Positions 19,616-30,052 of a stretch of 64,000 nt of DNA are shown piece by piece. The notes under the pieces are model-generated. The model had not been told where the DNA came from and ran no database searches. It worked only from the letters and a program-made list of their open reading frames with translations. A program made the translations under genes and the position numbers. Source of the DNA: Bacteroidaceae bacterium (GTDB lineage Bacteria; Bacteroidota; Bacteroidia; Bacteroidales; Bacteroidaceae); contig JAFYQK010000013.1 of assembly GCA_017547165.1 (NCBI GenBank), positions 1-64,000 of the forward strand. The letters are read 5' to 3'. How positions within the stretch are numbered: the first letter of the stretch is position 1; every line of letters starts with the position of its first letter.

Positions 19616-19646
19616 TTGTTTATCTGCTCAAAATACCTTATCTTTG
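19616..19646 (+). promoter_or_regulatory. Promoter of the tetR-fabG-rluA-tamB-tamL series
   Basis: TTG at 19616-19618 and TATCTTTG at 19639-19646 are separated by 20 bp. The ATG of the TetR gene is 36 bp downstream. Confidence 0.7.
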
Positions 19647-19681
19647 TGCAAAAATACACCTTATTATAAACACATACGAAC

Positions 19682-20284
19682 ATGGCGGTAGAAAAGACAA
19701 GATCCAAACTGATAGAGGTTGCGCGAATGCTGTTTGCAAAAAATGGCATCGAAGAAACCACTATGAATGACATTGCAGTTGCTTCTGGCAAAGGCAGACG
19801 CACCTTGTACACCTACTTCAAAAGCAAGGAGGACATATATGACGCCGTTGTTCAGGATGAATTAGAATTGATGTCTTTAAAGATGGCCGAAGTAGCCAAA
19901 CAGGACATGGACCCCGAGGACAAGCTGGTGGCTATAATATATGCCCATTTGAATGCCATTAAGGATGTGGTACAGAGAAACGGCAACATTCGTGCAGAAT
20001 TTTTCCGTGACATCTGGCGCGTAAGCCTTATTAGACAAAGATTCGATCGCAATGAAAAGATTTTGTTAACAACCGTCCTTTCCGAAGGCATAGAAAAGGG
20101 ACAATTCGAAATAGAAGACCTAACTCTGATGGTGGACATAATCAGATATGCGGTAAGAGGACTTGAAGTACCATATATCTACGGACGCATAGCAGATGGT
20201 ATGCCAAAGGGTATGATCAGAGGAGTGGTACATAAAATAATACACCGCTCATTAAGCAAAAAATATAATAATCAAACATCATAA
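19682..20284 (+). CDS. TetR-family transcriptional regulator
   Basis: The 200-aa protein has an N-terminal TetR helix-turn-helix (about 8-55: KLIEVARMLFAKNGIEETTM, then RRTLYTYFKSKEDIY) and a helical C-terminal ligand domain of no recognised class. It is the first gene before fabG (6-bp gap) and the Tam genes. Its likely targets are its own operon and perhaps lipid or envelope genes, but the ligand is unknown. Confidence 0.88.
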   Translation: MAVEKTRSKLIEVARMLFAKNGIEETTMNDIAVASGKGRRTLYTYFKSKEDIYDAVVQDELELMSLKMAEVAKQDMDPEDKLVAIIYAHLNAIKDVVQRNGNIRAEFFRDIWRVSLIRQRFDRNEKILLTTVLSEGIEKGQFEIEDLTLMVDIIRYAVRGLEVPYIYGRIADGMPKGMIRGVVHKIIHRSLSKKYNNQTS

Positions 20285-20290
20285 GATACC

Positions 20291-21049
20291 GTGAAACTAC
20301 TGGAAGGAAAAACAGCTTTGATAACAGGTGCCACTCGTGGAATTGGCAAGGGCATCGCGTTGAAATTTGCCTCAGAGGGTGCCAACATTGCATTTACTGG
20401 TCGTGGTGCCAATGAAGAAATGCTTGCTGCTCTGGAAACAACCCGCAAGGAAATAGAGGCATTGGGCGTGAAATGTGTAGCCTATGCAGCAGATGCTTCT
20501 GATTTTACACAAACCGAAGAAACAATACAGAAAATTAAGGCAGATTTTGGCTCTATAGATATTCTCGTGAACAACGCCGGCATAACTAAAGATGCTTTAA
20601 TGTTGCGCATGACCGAAGAACAGTGGGATAGCGTAATCAATGCCAATCTCAAATCGGCATTCAATCTTATTCATGCATGCCTTCCAGTCATGATGCGCCA
20701 ACGTGGCGGTTCAATCATAAACATGTCCAGTGTGGTTGGAGTCCATGGCAATGCAGGACAAGCCAACTATGCAGCGTCTAAAGCCGGCATGATAGCATTG
20801 GCACAAAGTGTTGCAAAGGAAATGGGACCTAAAGGCATTCGTGTCAACACCATTGCTCCAGGTTTTATTGAGACAGCCATGACAGGAGCTTTATCTGACG
20901 AAGTTCGCGAAGAATGGAAAAAGAAAATACCTCTACGACGTGTAGGTCAGACCGAAGATATCGCAAATGCCGCATTATATTTGGCTAGCGACCTTTCAAG
21001 TTATGTAACAGGTCAAGTTATTCAGGTTGATGGTGGCATGAATATGTAA
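20291..21049 (+). CDS. fabG: 3-oxoacyl-[ACP] reductase
   Basis: FabG reduces 3-oxoacyl-ACP with NADPH in fatty-acid elongation. The 252-aa short-chain dehydrogenase has the cofactor motif TGATRGIGKG near residue 12, NNAGIT, the catalytic Ser in INMSSVVG and the YAASK Tyr/Lys pair, and the FabG-like end YVTGQVIQVDGGMNM. It uses a GTG start, 6 bp after the TetR stop; no better ATG exists without losing the first beta-strand. Other SDR functions are possible but FabG fits best. Confidence 0.92.
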   Translation: MKLLEGKTALITGATRGIGKGIALKFASEGANIAFTGRGANEEMLAALETTRKEIEALGVKCVAYAADASDFTQTEETIQKIKADFGSIDILVNNAGITKDALMLRMTEEQWDSVINANLKSAFNLIHACLPVMMRQRGGSIINMSSVVGVHGNAGQANYAASKAGMIALAQSVAKEMGPKGIRVNTIAPGFIETAMTGALSDEVREEWKKKIPLRRVGQTEDIANAALYLASDLSSYVTGQVIQVDGGMNM

Positions 21050-21059
21050 ATGTGCACAG

Positions 21060-21743
21060 ATGACTGTTTTATACGAAGACAACCATTTGATTATAGTAAA
21101 CAAACAGGCAGGGGAAATTGTACAGGGGGATAAGACCGGCGACACTCCCCTATCTGAAATTGTAAAAGACTGGATTAAGCAAAAGTATAACAAACCTGGC
21201 AATGTATATCTTGGGGTTGTACATCGTTTGGACAGACCCGTGTCAGGTATAGTTTTATTTGCAAAAACGAGCAAGTCGTTGCCACGTTTGAACATGATGT
21301 TTGCTAATCATGATAAGATAAAAAAAACATATTGGGCAATAGTACAAAATAAGCCCGCCAACCCAAAAGGCACATTGACCCATTGGCTGACACGGCAGGA
21401 GAAAAACAATACGGCAAGAGCATACGACCGCGAGGTTCCGGGCTCTAAAAAGGCCATCCTTGATTACGAACTCATTGCCTCAAGCGAAAGATATCATCTA
21501 CTTGAAGTACATCTTCACACAGGTCGCCACCACCAAATACGATGTCAATTGGCCAAGATGGGATGTCCTATAAAAGGAGACTTAAAATACGGTGCTCCAC
21601 GAAGCAACCCCGACGGAAGTATCTCGCTACATGCAAGAAACTTAACCATTGAACACCCAGTAAGTCACGAAGTAATCTCCATCACGGCACCAGTACCGAA
21701 CGATAGTCTTTGGCTAGCAATTAGCAAGGTCGTAAATAAGTAA
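21060..21743 (+). CDS. RluA-family pseudouridine synthase
   Basis: The 227-aa protein converts uridine to pseudouridine in RNA. It has the RluA signature GVVHRLDRPVSG with the catalytic Asp, then LFAKTSKSL and the RNA-binding segment HTGRHHQIRCQL. It lacks an N-terminal S4 domain, so it is the short type. The rRNA or tRNA target cannot be told from the sequence. It starts 10 bp after fabG. Confidence 0.92.
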   Translation: MTVLYEDNHLIIVNKQAGEIVQGDKTGDTPLSEIVKDWIKQKYNKPGNVYLGVVHRLDRPVSGIVLFAKTSKSLPRLNMMFANHDKIKKTYWAIVQNKPANPKGTLTHWLTRQEKNNTARAYDREVPGSKKAILDYELIASSERYHLLEVHLHTGRHHQIRCQLAKMGCPIKGDLKYGAPRSNPDGSISLHARNLTIEHPVSHEVISITAPVPNDSLWLAISKVVNK

Positions 21744-21787
21744 GGCTACGCCCCCAACAACACTCATCACCTCGTTATTTATATCGC

Positions 21788-24700
21788 TTGAAGATATTTA
21801 GACAATTAGTAAAGTGGACAGGCATCACCATTGGCACAATCATTATTTTGCCAATAATTTTAATGATGCTATTATACATTCCTCCCATACAAAACTGGGC
21901 GGTCAAAACAGCCATTGCCTTTGCTTCTGAAGCAAGCGGAATGAATATCAGCTTAGAGAAAGTTGGAATCAGCTTTCCTTTAGACATTGAACTTCAAAAT
22001 CTAATTGCTATGCAAGAGCAAGACACCATCTTGCATACCGAGTCAATTATTATAGATTTTGACTTCAACAAAGTCTACAAGAAGCAAATTGGCATAGAAA
22101 CCATAGAAATAAGAGAAGGAGCATTCAACTCTCTTTCTCTTATCCCTCAAATGAAAATAAAGGGAAGTTTAGGACTTCTGATTCTCAGCAATGAGTGCAC
22201 TGACTTTGAAAAGGGGGTAGCATCAATCAGTGGAGCACAAATAAACCGAGGTGACTTGGATATTGTCATGCAAGACACCACCATCATTGACACAACAAGC
22301 AGTTCACCGCTTCCATGGATTATCCAAGTCGATAATATTGGCATAAGTAACACCCGGATTGGGTTCAGAAGTGCAGGGGATACTCTCGCCCTTATGACAA
22401 AAGTCAACGACGTTCACATATACAATGGCGACATCGACCTTTTAAATAGCATATACATGGTGGATAAATTGAGATTCGGTATTGACACACTATCTCTCAC
22501 CATGACTGACTCTACTGGTGTACAAAAACATATACCGCTCTCTGCTACATCACTCAAAGTGGATGGGTTTAAAATGGACACCACCCATGTAGACCTACAT
22601 AACCTACATCTTCACACAGGCACAGAAAACTATCCCATAAGTTTCATTGACGGCAAAGCATATTTTGAATTCAATGCTTTTACACCAGATAGTGGAGGTA
22701 TAATTTCAGCAGAACTGAAGACCTCGTTCGCACATAGTGACATTCTTACCATAGCAAAAGATTATATTCCCCAAGAACTATCAAAAGTTTATCCTTCTGT
22801 TGCATTAAACGCAGACATAAAAGTATATGGCAACATTGACTCCATTGCCATAAAAACAATGCGTGCGCATATGCCAAAAGTTATAAACATCGATGCCAAA
22901 GGAGATATACACAACCTTCTTCTCGGCAACAAAAAAGAGGGAGATTTTAACTTGGATGTATCTACTGGAAATTTAATTTTCATAACAAAATTCCTTAAAC
23001 TTAGCGACATAAACATCCCCAAGATGGACTTAAGCGCAAAGTTGCAGATGCATGGAAATACATACAAGGCAGATGCCATACTAAAACAAGCAGACGGAAG
23101 TATGAATGTTAAAGGCATGATAGACATTGACAACATGGCATATCGTGCAAAAATCAATACTCAAAATCTTAATATCGCCAACTTCCTGCCCAACGACAGC
23201 ATAGGACTTTTGACCTTTTCAACCAAACTTCAGGGTCATGGCACCGACCCTCTATCTAAATCCACGGGGTTTGAAGGCGAGTTCGACCTTAAACAACTTG
23301 AATACAAAAATCTGAATATAAACAATACCAGACTTACCGCACTTTTGAAACAGGGATTGGCAACAATAGATTTTACCTGCGACAACGATTTGCTAATAGC
23401 CAATGCCTGTGTTGGAGCTGATGTTACAAAAACAGATTCAAAGGCTGATTTCTCTTTATCATTGAATAAAATAAATTTCCATGCTTTAGGTATAACCAAA
23501 GACTCCATTATGGCATCTATGGTACTAAATGCCGACGGACATACTGACATGAAGCAAACACATCGATTGATGGGTGGCATACATAGCATGGAGATATCTA
23601 CTCCAGATACCACATATTACCCTTTGGATTTGGATATCAAAGTGGAGATGAACGAACAAAGCATCTTGGCAAAAACCTCTGCAGGAGACCTTAATCTAAA
23701 TTTTGAGGCAGCAGAAGGTATTGATTCCCTAATCCACAAATTTACATCTATTGCTAAAGAATTAAATTCTCAGATAGACAACAAAAAACTAAACCACAAC
23801 AACATCAAGGATAAATTGCCTAAGTTAAGTCTAAAAATGTCATGTAAAGACAACAATCCTTTGGCAAATATAACACGCTCTATGCTTGGAGCACGATTCA
23901 ACGATTTAAATATAGAATTAAAAACTGATTTACGAAACGGCATTAATGGTTATGGACAGTTGAACAAATTAAGGACTTCCGCAATAATGCTTGATTCTAT
24001 ATCATGGGATATCAAACATCTCAACGAAGGAATAGACATCACAAGCAGAGTAAAAAACGGACCTAGAAACAAGGTTGTCAACTTTGAATCAAACATACAT
24101 GCCTTACTGAAATCCAACGGTTTGGAAACATCATTCCTTTTTATAGATGACAAAGGAGAAAAGGGTGTAGATTTTGGAATGAACTTTGAATCCAATGATA
24201 GTTCAATACGCGTATCTTTGAGTCAATTGAACCCAATAATCGCTTATCGACAATTTGATGTCAACAAGGACAATCACATATCTCTAAACAAGACCAACCA
24301 TCTCAGCGCCAACATGAATCTACTGGCTGATGATGGCACGAACCTTAAACTATATAGCTCTCCCAACGAGAATGCACAACAAGACATAACATTATCCATT
24401 GCCAATTTTAACCTCGGAGAATTATCCAATGTACTTCCTTTCATGCCAGTTGTTACAGGCATGCTTAATGGGGACATCCATGCTCTAAAAGAAGACGAGC
24501 AAGCAACCTTGTCTGTAGATGTGGATATTATAAACATGGGATATGAGGGAAGCAAACTTGGAGACATTGGAATGGAGGTCATCTATTTCCCCAATACCGA
24601 TGGTTCTCATCTGATGGATGCCATATTGTCACAAAATCAGCGCGAGATTATCCTACTAAACGGAAAGTATTGGTCTACAGAACATGAGAATTTGTTAGAA

Positions 24701-26326
24701 GCGGAAGCGCATCTCATTCAAGTGCCCATGAATATGGCTAACGGCCTAATAGCAAATAAAGTCGCTCGCCTCGAAGGATATCTAAGCGGCATTTTGGATG
24801 TACATGGACCTATCTCCTCTCCTATACTATCCGGCACATTATCTACAGATAGCATGCATATTTGCTCCGACCCATACAGCATATATCTTCAAATGCCAGA
24901 CGACACTGTAGAAATAAAGAACAATTTCATAGACCTTAACAAACTGCAAGTCTTTGCTAATGGCAACAACCCACTTACATTAGACGGCAAAATTGATTTC
25001 TCCGACTTGAATCAAGCAAAAATCAACCTAAATGTGGTTGCTCGTGACTTTAATCTCATCAATGCTCCCAAACGCAAAGGAGCAGAAGCATATGGTAAGG
25101 TATATGTTGATCTTTTGGGACGAGTCAAAGGTACTTTGAGCGATTTAGACATCAGCGGGCGTTTGAATATAAATGGAAAAACAAACCTTACCTATGTAAT
25201 GAAGGATTCACCTCTTGTTGTGGAAGACCAATTAAATAGTTTAGTTTCCTTCGTAGATTTCTCCGACACACTGGAAGTGCCCAAAACAGTATTGCCAGAA
25301 CAGAATGTTAAGATGAATCTACAGGTAAACATTGATGAAGCAACAACAATACATTGTTTGTTGAGCGAAGATGGACAAGACAAGATAGACCTTGAGGGGG
25401 GAGGCGAATTACGTATGACCTATGACATGCTCTCTGGTTTGAAACTCTTTGGCAGATACACAGTCCTTTCAGGCCGAATCGACTATAGCCTTGTTCTCGT
25501 TTCACTCAAAAATTTCCAGGTTGACAGTGGCAGTTATATAGAATTTTTGGGCGATATCATGAATCCTAATCTTAACATTAGTGCAAGTGAGAGAAAGAAA
25601 GCCTCTGTCACAACAAACAAGACAACAAGGACGGTCAATTTTGATGTTGGTCTTAAAATAACTCAATCTCTTGAAGATCTTGGCCTTGAATTCACTCTAA
25701 AGGCACCAGAAGATTTAAGTGTTCAAAACGAGCTTTCTTCCATGTCTGTTGAAGAGCGCGGACGCGCTGCAGTAACCATGCTTACAACTGGCATGTACCT
25801 TTCACCTAATTCAGAAAACGGCGGTGGAAGTTTTGATGCCACTAGTGCATTGAATTCTTTCTTGAATAGTCAGATTTCAAATATTGCAGGTAAAGCCCTG
25901 TCTACAATCGACATTGGTTTTGGCATAGACAATTCCACCAGCCTCACTGGTGCAGCCCAAACAGACTATAATTTCTCTTTCGCGAAACGTTTCTGGGGCA
26001 ACCGCATAAGTGTAATTATTGGTGGCAAAGTAAGTTCTGGCAACGACGCCCAAAATACGGGTATGAGCATCATAAACAATGTTTCTATCGAATATCGTTT
26101 GGATAATTCCGGAACACGATATGTAAAAGCATTCTACAACAAAGATACCGAGTCCATACTAGATTCGGAAGTAATGGAAATGGGTGGAAGCCTTGTTCTG
26201 AGACGCAAAACAGAAAAATTGGGAGAACTGTTTATTTTCAGAGATAAGAAACAAAAACAGCGAAACCCAAAAGTACAAAAAAATACAAGGCAGAAAGATT
26301 CTTCTGTATCCAAAACCATACAATAA
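21788..26326 (+). CDS. tamB: TamB-like translocation and assembly protein
   Basis: TamB spans from the inner membrane through the periplasm and works with an Omp85 partner in outer-membrane assembly or lipid traffic. The 1512-aa protein has one N-terminal membrane helix (about 12-33), a long body of beta-strand-rich AsmA/TamB-type repeats, and a C-terminal DUF490 domain (about 1150-1470). The start is TTG at 21788; the next ATG lies inside the membrane helix and would destroy it, so TTG is preferred. The next gene, 26 bp on, encodes the TamL partner. The weakly conserved middle is normal for the family. Confidence 0.9.
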   Translation: MKIFRQLVKWTGITIGTIIILPIILMMLLYIPPIQNWAVKTAIAFASEASGMNISLEKVGISFPLDIELQNLIAMQEQDTILHTESIIIDFDFNKVYKKQIGIETIEIREGAFNSLSLIPQMKIKGSLGLLILSNECTDFEKGVASISGAQINRGDLDIVMQDTTIIDTTSSSPLPWIIQVDNIGISNTRIGFRSAGDTLALMTKVNDVHIYNGDIDLLNSIYMVDKLRFGIDTLSLTMTDSTGVQKHIPLSATSLKVDGFKMDTTHVDLHNLHLHTGTENYPISFIDGKAYFEFNAFTPDSGGIISAELKTSFAHSDILTIAKDYIPQELSKVYPSVALNADIKVYGNIDSIAIKTMRAHMPKVINIDAKGDIHNLLLGNKKEGDFNLDVSTGNLIFITKFLKLSDINIPKMDLSAKLQMHGNTYKADAILKQADGSMNVKGMIDIDNMAYRAKINTQNLNIANFLPNDSIGLLTFSTKLQGHGTDPLSKSTGFEGEFDLKQLEYKNLNINNTRLTALLKQGLATIDFTCDNDLLIANACVGADVTKTDSKADFSLSLNKINFHALGITKDSIMASMVLNADGHTDMKQTHRLMGGIHSMEISTPDTTYYPLDLDIKVEMNEQSILAKTSAGDLNLNFEAAEGIDSLIHKFTSIAKELNSQIDNKKLNHNNIKDKLPKLSLKMSCKDNNPLANITRSMLGARFNDLNIELKTDLRNGINGYGQLNKLRTSAIMLDSISWDIKHLNEGIDITSRVKNGPRNKVVNFESNIHALLKSNGLETSFLFIDDKGEKGVDFGMNFESNDSSIRVSLSQLNPIIAYRQFDVNKDNHISLNKTNHLSANMNLLADDGTNLKLYSSPNENAQQDITLSIANFNLGELSNVLPFMPVVTGMLNGDIHALKEDEQATLSVDVDIINMGYEGSKLGDIGMEVIYFPNTDGSHLMDAILSQNQREIILLNGKYWSTEHENLLEAEAHLIQVPMNMANGLIANKVARLEGYLSGILDVHGPISSPILSGTLSTDSMHICSDPYSIYLQMPDDTVEIKNNFIDLNKLQVFANGNNPLTLDGKIDFSDLNQAKINLNVVARDFNLINAPKRKGAEAYGKVYVDLLGRVKGTLSDLDISGRLNINGKTNLTYVMKDSPLVVEDQLNSLVSFVDFSDTLEVPKTVLPEQNVKMNLQVNIDEATTIHCLLSEDGQDKIDLEGGGELRMTYDMLSGLKLFGRYTVLSGRIDYSLVLVSLKNFQVDSGSYIEFLGDIMNPNLNISASERKKASVTTNKTTRTVNFDVGLKITQSLEDLGLEFTLKAPEDLSVQNELSSMSVEERGRAAVTMLTTGMYLSPNSENGGGSFDATSALNSFLNSQISNIAGKALSTIDIGFGIDNSTSLTGAAQTDYNFSFAKRFWGNRISVIIGGKVSSGNDAQNTGMSIINNVSIEYRLDNSGTRYVKAFYNKDTESILDSEVMEMGGSLVLRRKTEKLGELFIFRDKKQKQRNPKVQKNTRQKDSSVSKTIQ

Positions 26327-26352
26327 AAACACTACTCAAGCATAAAGCGACA

Positions 26353-28797
26353 ATGCGCCATATATTATATAAGGTATATACCATATTTTTTATATTGTTT
26401 GCTACACTTGCAGGAAGCAGTTGCTATCAGACACGCAACATTCCTGAAGATGAATATCTATATGCAGGAATTAAAGAAATAGCATACGGCCACCGTTGGG
26501 GTGAAAAACAAAAGAAAAGCAAAGACAGTACAGGTGTCATAACAGCTATGGGCGATGCATACTATGCTGTTGAAAATATATTAAATGGTAATGCTCCAAC
26601 TATACAAAACACCTATCAACAAATCATCAGCAAAGAGGAACTTGATAGTATAAACCATCAAAAACTTATTGATAAAGAAGCATACAACACAGCCCGCTCC
26701 GAAGCCTATGGAGCGTTGGCATATGCGCCAAACGGTTCAATCATGGGTTCAAGCAAATGGACACACCCATTCACTATTGACCTATGGGTATGGAATCGCT
26801 ATGCAGAAAGTGAAAGCGCTTTTGGCAAATGGATGATGAATACTTTTGGTGCCACTCCAAAATATATCAGTACTGCCAATCCTAAAATTCGCACACAAAT
26901 TGCGCGCAATACATTGCGCAACTTTGGTTTCTTCAGAAGCGAGGCCATTTACAGGATTGAAGATGTAAAAAATCCGAGAAAAAAGAAGATATCTTATCAG
27001 GTATTACCCAGAGAACTCTTTCATTTAGACAGGATAGAGTACAAGGATTTCCCCACAAGCATAGACACTATCATCAGAGAACACCTTACTGAATCACATT
27101 TAAAAACTGCAATGCCATTTAATGTCTCGGCATTATCTAACGAACGTGACAGACTTACTTCTATTCTGCGCAACCAAGGATATTACTACTTTAGGAATGA
27201 TCATATTGCTTTTCGTGCTGACACTCTAGAACGCCCGCTTCAAGTACAATTACAGATTGTACCTTCCCCCACTTTAAACCAAGCTTCAACGACACCTTTT
27301 TACATAGGCAATACCAAAATAACCATATTAAAATATAACACACACGAACTTACAGACTCCTTAAAAGTTCGTAATTTCAATATGTTCTGGAGTGGTGGAG
27401 GCAAACGAAAACCTTCACTACGTCTTTCTGCCTTCTCCCGATATTTACATCAAAAGAAAGGTGATTTATACAGACAAGACATGCAAAGCCTTATGCAGAA
27501 GGAACTTTCAAATATGGGAATTTTCTCCTCTGTACAGGTTAACTATATTCCTCGCGATACATCCTTGTTAGCAGGAAAGTACAACAATAAAAATTTATGC
27601 GATACTCTTGACCTGGAAATATTATGTACTTTAGATAAACCATATGATAGTGAGTTTGAGGCTAAAATAACCAACAAGACAAATGGTTTATTAGGACCGG
27701 GCCTTGCCTACTCGATAAACAAACGCAATGCTTTTCGTGGAGCAGAAACACTTACTTGGGGAGCTAATGCCTCATACGAATGGCAAACTGGTGCCAACAT
27801 GAAGGGAGACAACACTGGCATAAACTCATGGGAATTGGGAACCAACCTTAGTCTCACCTATCCACGATTTGTATTTTTCGGAAATCTATGGAGAAAACTT
27901 GACCGCAAGACTCGTGCCACAACACTATTCAAATTAGATGCAAAATGGATGAATCGTGCAGGATACTATGGTAGTGCAAGTGCTGGAGCCCGCCTAAAAT
28001 GGACTTTTCAAAAGGGTGAGAACATAATACACGAATTCACCCCAATCCACCTAGAATACAATCACTTGCTAAGCACATCGCAACGATTTGACAGTCTTAT
28101 GTCAGAAAATCCTGCTCTATATGAAAGTCTGCGCGACAAACTTGTCCCCAGTATGGAATATTCCTTCACTTGGACAAGCGCACAAAAACAAAAACATCAG
28201 GGACGAGTATCATTATTCACAAAGCAAGCCATACAATTCCAAAAATACACCGCAGAATACTCACATATGTTGCGGCTCACCCAAAAGAGTCAATTGGTAT
28301 TCCGCGGATTTTTGGGAGGAATTTGGAATTATGGAGACAAGACAGCCCCCTATGCTGATTTGTTCTCTGCCGGTGGCGCCAACAGTATCAGGGCGTTTGG
28401 GGTACGTGGCATTGGTCCTGGTAGTTATAACCCAGCAAAAAGCAGTTATTCATACCTAGACCAAGTAGGCAATATCCGTTTTGAATGTAATGCAGAATAC
28501 AGATTCCCAATTATTGGAAATCTTTTTGGCGCCATTTTCATTGATGCAGGCAATGTGTGGCTCACTCATGACGACCCATCACGCCCTGGAGGACAATTCC
28601 AATGGAAGAATCTTGGCAAGGAATTAGCTCTTGGCACAGGTGCAGGTGTAAGGTATGACCTCGACTTTCTTGTCATAAGATTTGACCTTGGTGTTGGTAT
28701 CCATGCACCTTACGATACAGGCAAAGAAGGATATTACAATATGCCCTCGTTCGGAAAATCATTAGGATATCATTTTGCTGTAGGATATCCTTTCTAA
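26353..28797 (+). CDS. tamL: TamL-type Omp85 outer-membrane lipoprotein
   Basis: The 814-aa protein has a signal sequence ending AGSSC, with Cys24 as likely lipid site (an atypical lipobox). It continues with POTRA-like domains (about 200-400) and a C-terminal 16-strand barrel of the surface antigen D15 type. The loop GGANSIRAFGVRGIGPG matches the conserved Omp85 motif, and the last residues HFAVGYPF end in Phe as expected. TamL is the lipidated TamA relative described in Bacteroidota alongside TamB, which is encoded just upstream. It should insert or assemble outer-membrane proteins together with TamB. Confidence 0.88.
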   Translation: MRHILYKVYTIFFILFATLAGSSCYQTRNIPEDEYLYAGIKEIAYGHRWGEKQKKSKDSTGVITAMGDAYYAVENILNGNAPTIQNTYQQIISKEELDSINHQKLIDKEAYNTARSEAYGALAYAPNGSIMGSSKWTHPFTIDLWVWNRYAESESAFGKWMMNTFGATPKYISTANPKIRTQIARNTLRNFGFFRSEAIYRIEDVKNPRKKKISYQVLPRELFHLDRIEYKDFPTSIDTIIREHLTESHLKTAMPFNVSALSNERDRLTSILRNQGYYYFRNDHIAFRADTLERPLQVQLQIVPSPTLNQASTTPFYIGNTKITILKYNTHELTDSLKVRNFNMFWSGGGKRKPSLRLSAFSRYLHQKKGDLYRQDMQSLMQKELSNMGIFSSVQVNYIPRDTSLLAGKYNNKNLCDTLDLEILCTLDKPYDSEFEAKITNKTNGLLGPGLAYSINKRNAFRGAETLTWGANASYEWQTGANMKGDNTGINSWELGTNLSLTYPRFVFFGNLWRKLDRKTRATTLFKLDAKWMNRAGYYGSASAGARLKWTFQKGENIIHEFTPIHLEYNHLLSTSQRFDSLMSENPALYESLRDKLVPSMEYSFTWTSAQKQKHQGRVSLFTKQAIQFQKYTAEYSHMLRLTQKSQLVFRGFLGGIWNYGDKTAPYADLFSAGGANSIRAFGVRGIGPGSYNPAKSSYSYLDQVGNIRFECNAEYRFPIIGNLFGAIFIDAGNVWLTHDDPSRPGGQFQWKNLGKELALGTGAGVRYDLDFLVIRFDLGVGIHAPYDTGKEGYYNMPSFGKSLGYHFAVGYPF

Positions 28798-28907
28798 ATA
28801 GATTTCTAAACCTGTATGACAGTTCATGTTTTATAAAAATCATATCAGCAGACATCTTTGAGATATATTTTTACGCATTTTATGTCATCACCTACACAAT
28901 TTATTTG

Positions 28908-28915
28908 TATATTTG
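28908..28915 (+). promoter_or_regulatory. -7 promoter element of the nucleotidyltransferase gene
   Basis: TATATTTG matches TAnnTTTG, 47 bp before the ATG. No convincing -33 is present. Confidence 0.5.
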
Positions 28916-28962
28916 TAGCAAAGAAAGATTATAGTTAACCAAATTAAACACTTTAAAAAGCA

Positions 28963-29877
28963 ATGAAACCTACACTATTCCTTTTGGCTGCAGGTATGGG
29001 CAGTCGCTATGGTGGTTTGAAGCAGTTGGACACTCTTGGTCCTCAAGGTCAAAGCATTATGGACTATAGCATCTATGATGCTATTCAAGCTGGCTTCGGT
29101 AAAATCGTCTGGGTTATCCGTCGTGATTTCGAAGAGCAGTTCCGCACTCAGATTTTGGCAAAATACGAAGGCCATGTTCCTTGCGAATTGTGTTTCCAGG
29201 CATTAGACGCTCTTCCTGAAGGATTCACTGTTCCTGAAGGCCGCGAAAAGCCTTGGGGTACAAACCATGCAGTAATGATGGGTAAGGAAGTTATCAATGA
29301 ACCTTTCGCAGTTTTGAATTGTGACGACTTCTATGATCGTGATGCTTTCCAGGTTATGGCCAAGTTCTTAACATCTCTGCCAGAGGGCAGCAAAGGCAAG
29401 TACGCAATGGTTGGTTTCCGTGTGGACAACACTCTGTCCGAGAGCGGTACCGTTAGCCGTGGTATTTGTGAGATGGATCCCGAGACTCATCTGCTCACTG
29501 GTGTTGTAGAGCGTACAAAGATTGAGCGCCACAATGGTGTTGTAGAGTATTTGGATGAAGATGGTACATGGGTTGGTATACCAGATACAGCTCCTACTAG
29601 CATGAACTTCTGGGGTTTCACTCCTGATTATTTCCAGTACAGCGAAGACTTCTTCAAGACATTCTTGTCTGATCCCAAGAACCAGACCAACCTAAAGAGC
29701 GAATTCTTTATTCCTTTGATGGTAGATACCCTTATCAAGGAAGGCAAAGCTACTTGTGAGGTTTTGGACACGACATCTAAATGGTTCGGTGTAACCTATC
29801 CAGAGGATCGTCCCGAAACAGTCGCAAAACTTGCAGCATTGCACGATGCTGGTCAATATCCCGACAAGATGTTCTAA
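28963..29877 (+). CDS. NDP-sugar pyrophosphorylase-like nucleotidyltransferase
   Basis: The 304-aa soluble protein begins with the nucleotidyltransferase signature LLAAGMGSRYGGLKQ (about 7-21), which binds the NTP. A metal-site segment NCDDFYDRDAF (about 117-127) follows. It therefore joins an NTP to a sugar phosphate or similar. The sugar is not evident; the family often sits near kinases in Bacteroidota, but here it stands alone between a -7 element and a terminator. Confidence 0.85.
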   Translation: MKPTLFLLAAGMGSRYGGLKQLDTLGPQGQSIMDYSIYDAIQAGFGKIVWVIRRDFEEQFRTQILAKYEGHVPCELCFQALDALPEGFTVPEGREKPWGTNHAVMMGKEVINEPFAVLNCDDFYDRDAFQVMAKFLTSLPEGSKGKYAMVGFRVDNTLSESGTVSRGICEMDPETHLLTGVVERTKIERHNGVVEYLDEDGTWVGIPDTAPTSMNFWGFTPDYFQYSEDFFKTFLSDPKNQTNLKSEFFIPLMVDTLIKEGKATCEVLDTTSKWFGVTYPEDRPETVAKLAALHDAGQYPDKMF

Positions 29878-29921
29878 TTCAATTGAACCAATTGCCTGGG
29901 GTTGGAACTATATTTTAGTTT

Positions 29922-29956
29922 ACTGCTCATCTATGTCATTAGATGAGCAGTTTTTT
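29922..29956 (+). terminator. Terminator after the nucleotidyltransferase gene
   Basis: A perfect 12-bp stem, ACTGCTCATCTA against TAGATGAGCAGT with a 6-nt loop, is followed by TTTTTG. Confidence 0.92.
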
Positions 29957-29992
29957 GTATTCCCAATTATAGCAATTTTTACATAATTCATT

Positions 29993-30024
29993 TTTGTGCC
30001 TTTGGCTTTTTTTTCGTAACTTTG
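29993..30024 (+). promoter_or_regulatory. Promoter of purL
   Basis: -33 TTTG (29993-29996), a 20-bp spacer and -7 TAACTTTG (30017-30024) lie 29 bp before the ATG. Confidence 0.8.
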
Positions 30025-30052
30025 AACCGCAAATAATTATTGGAATAAAGAT

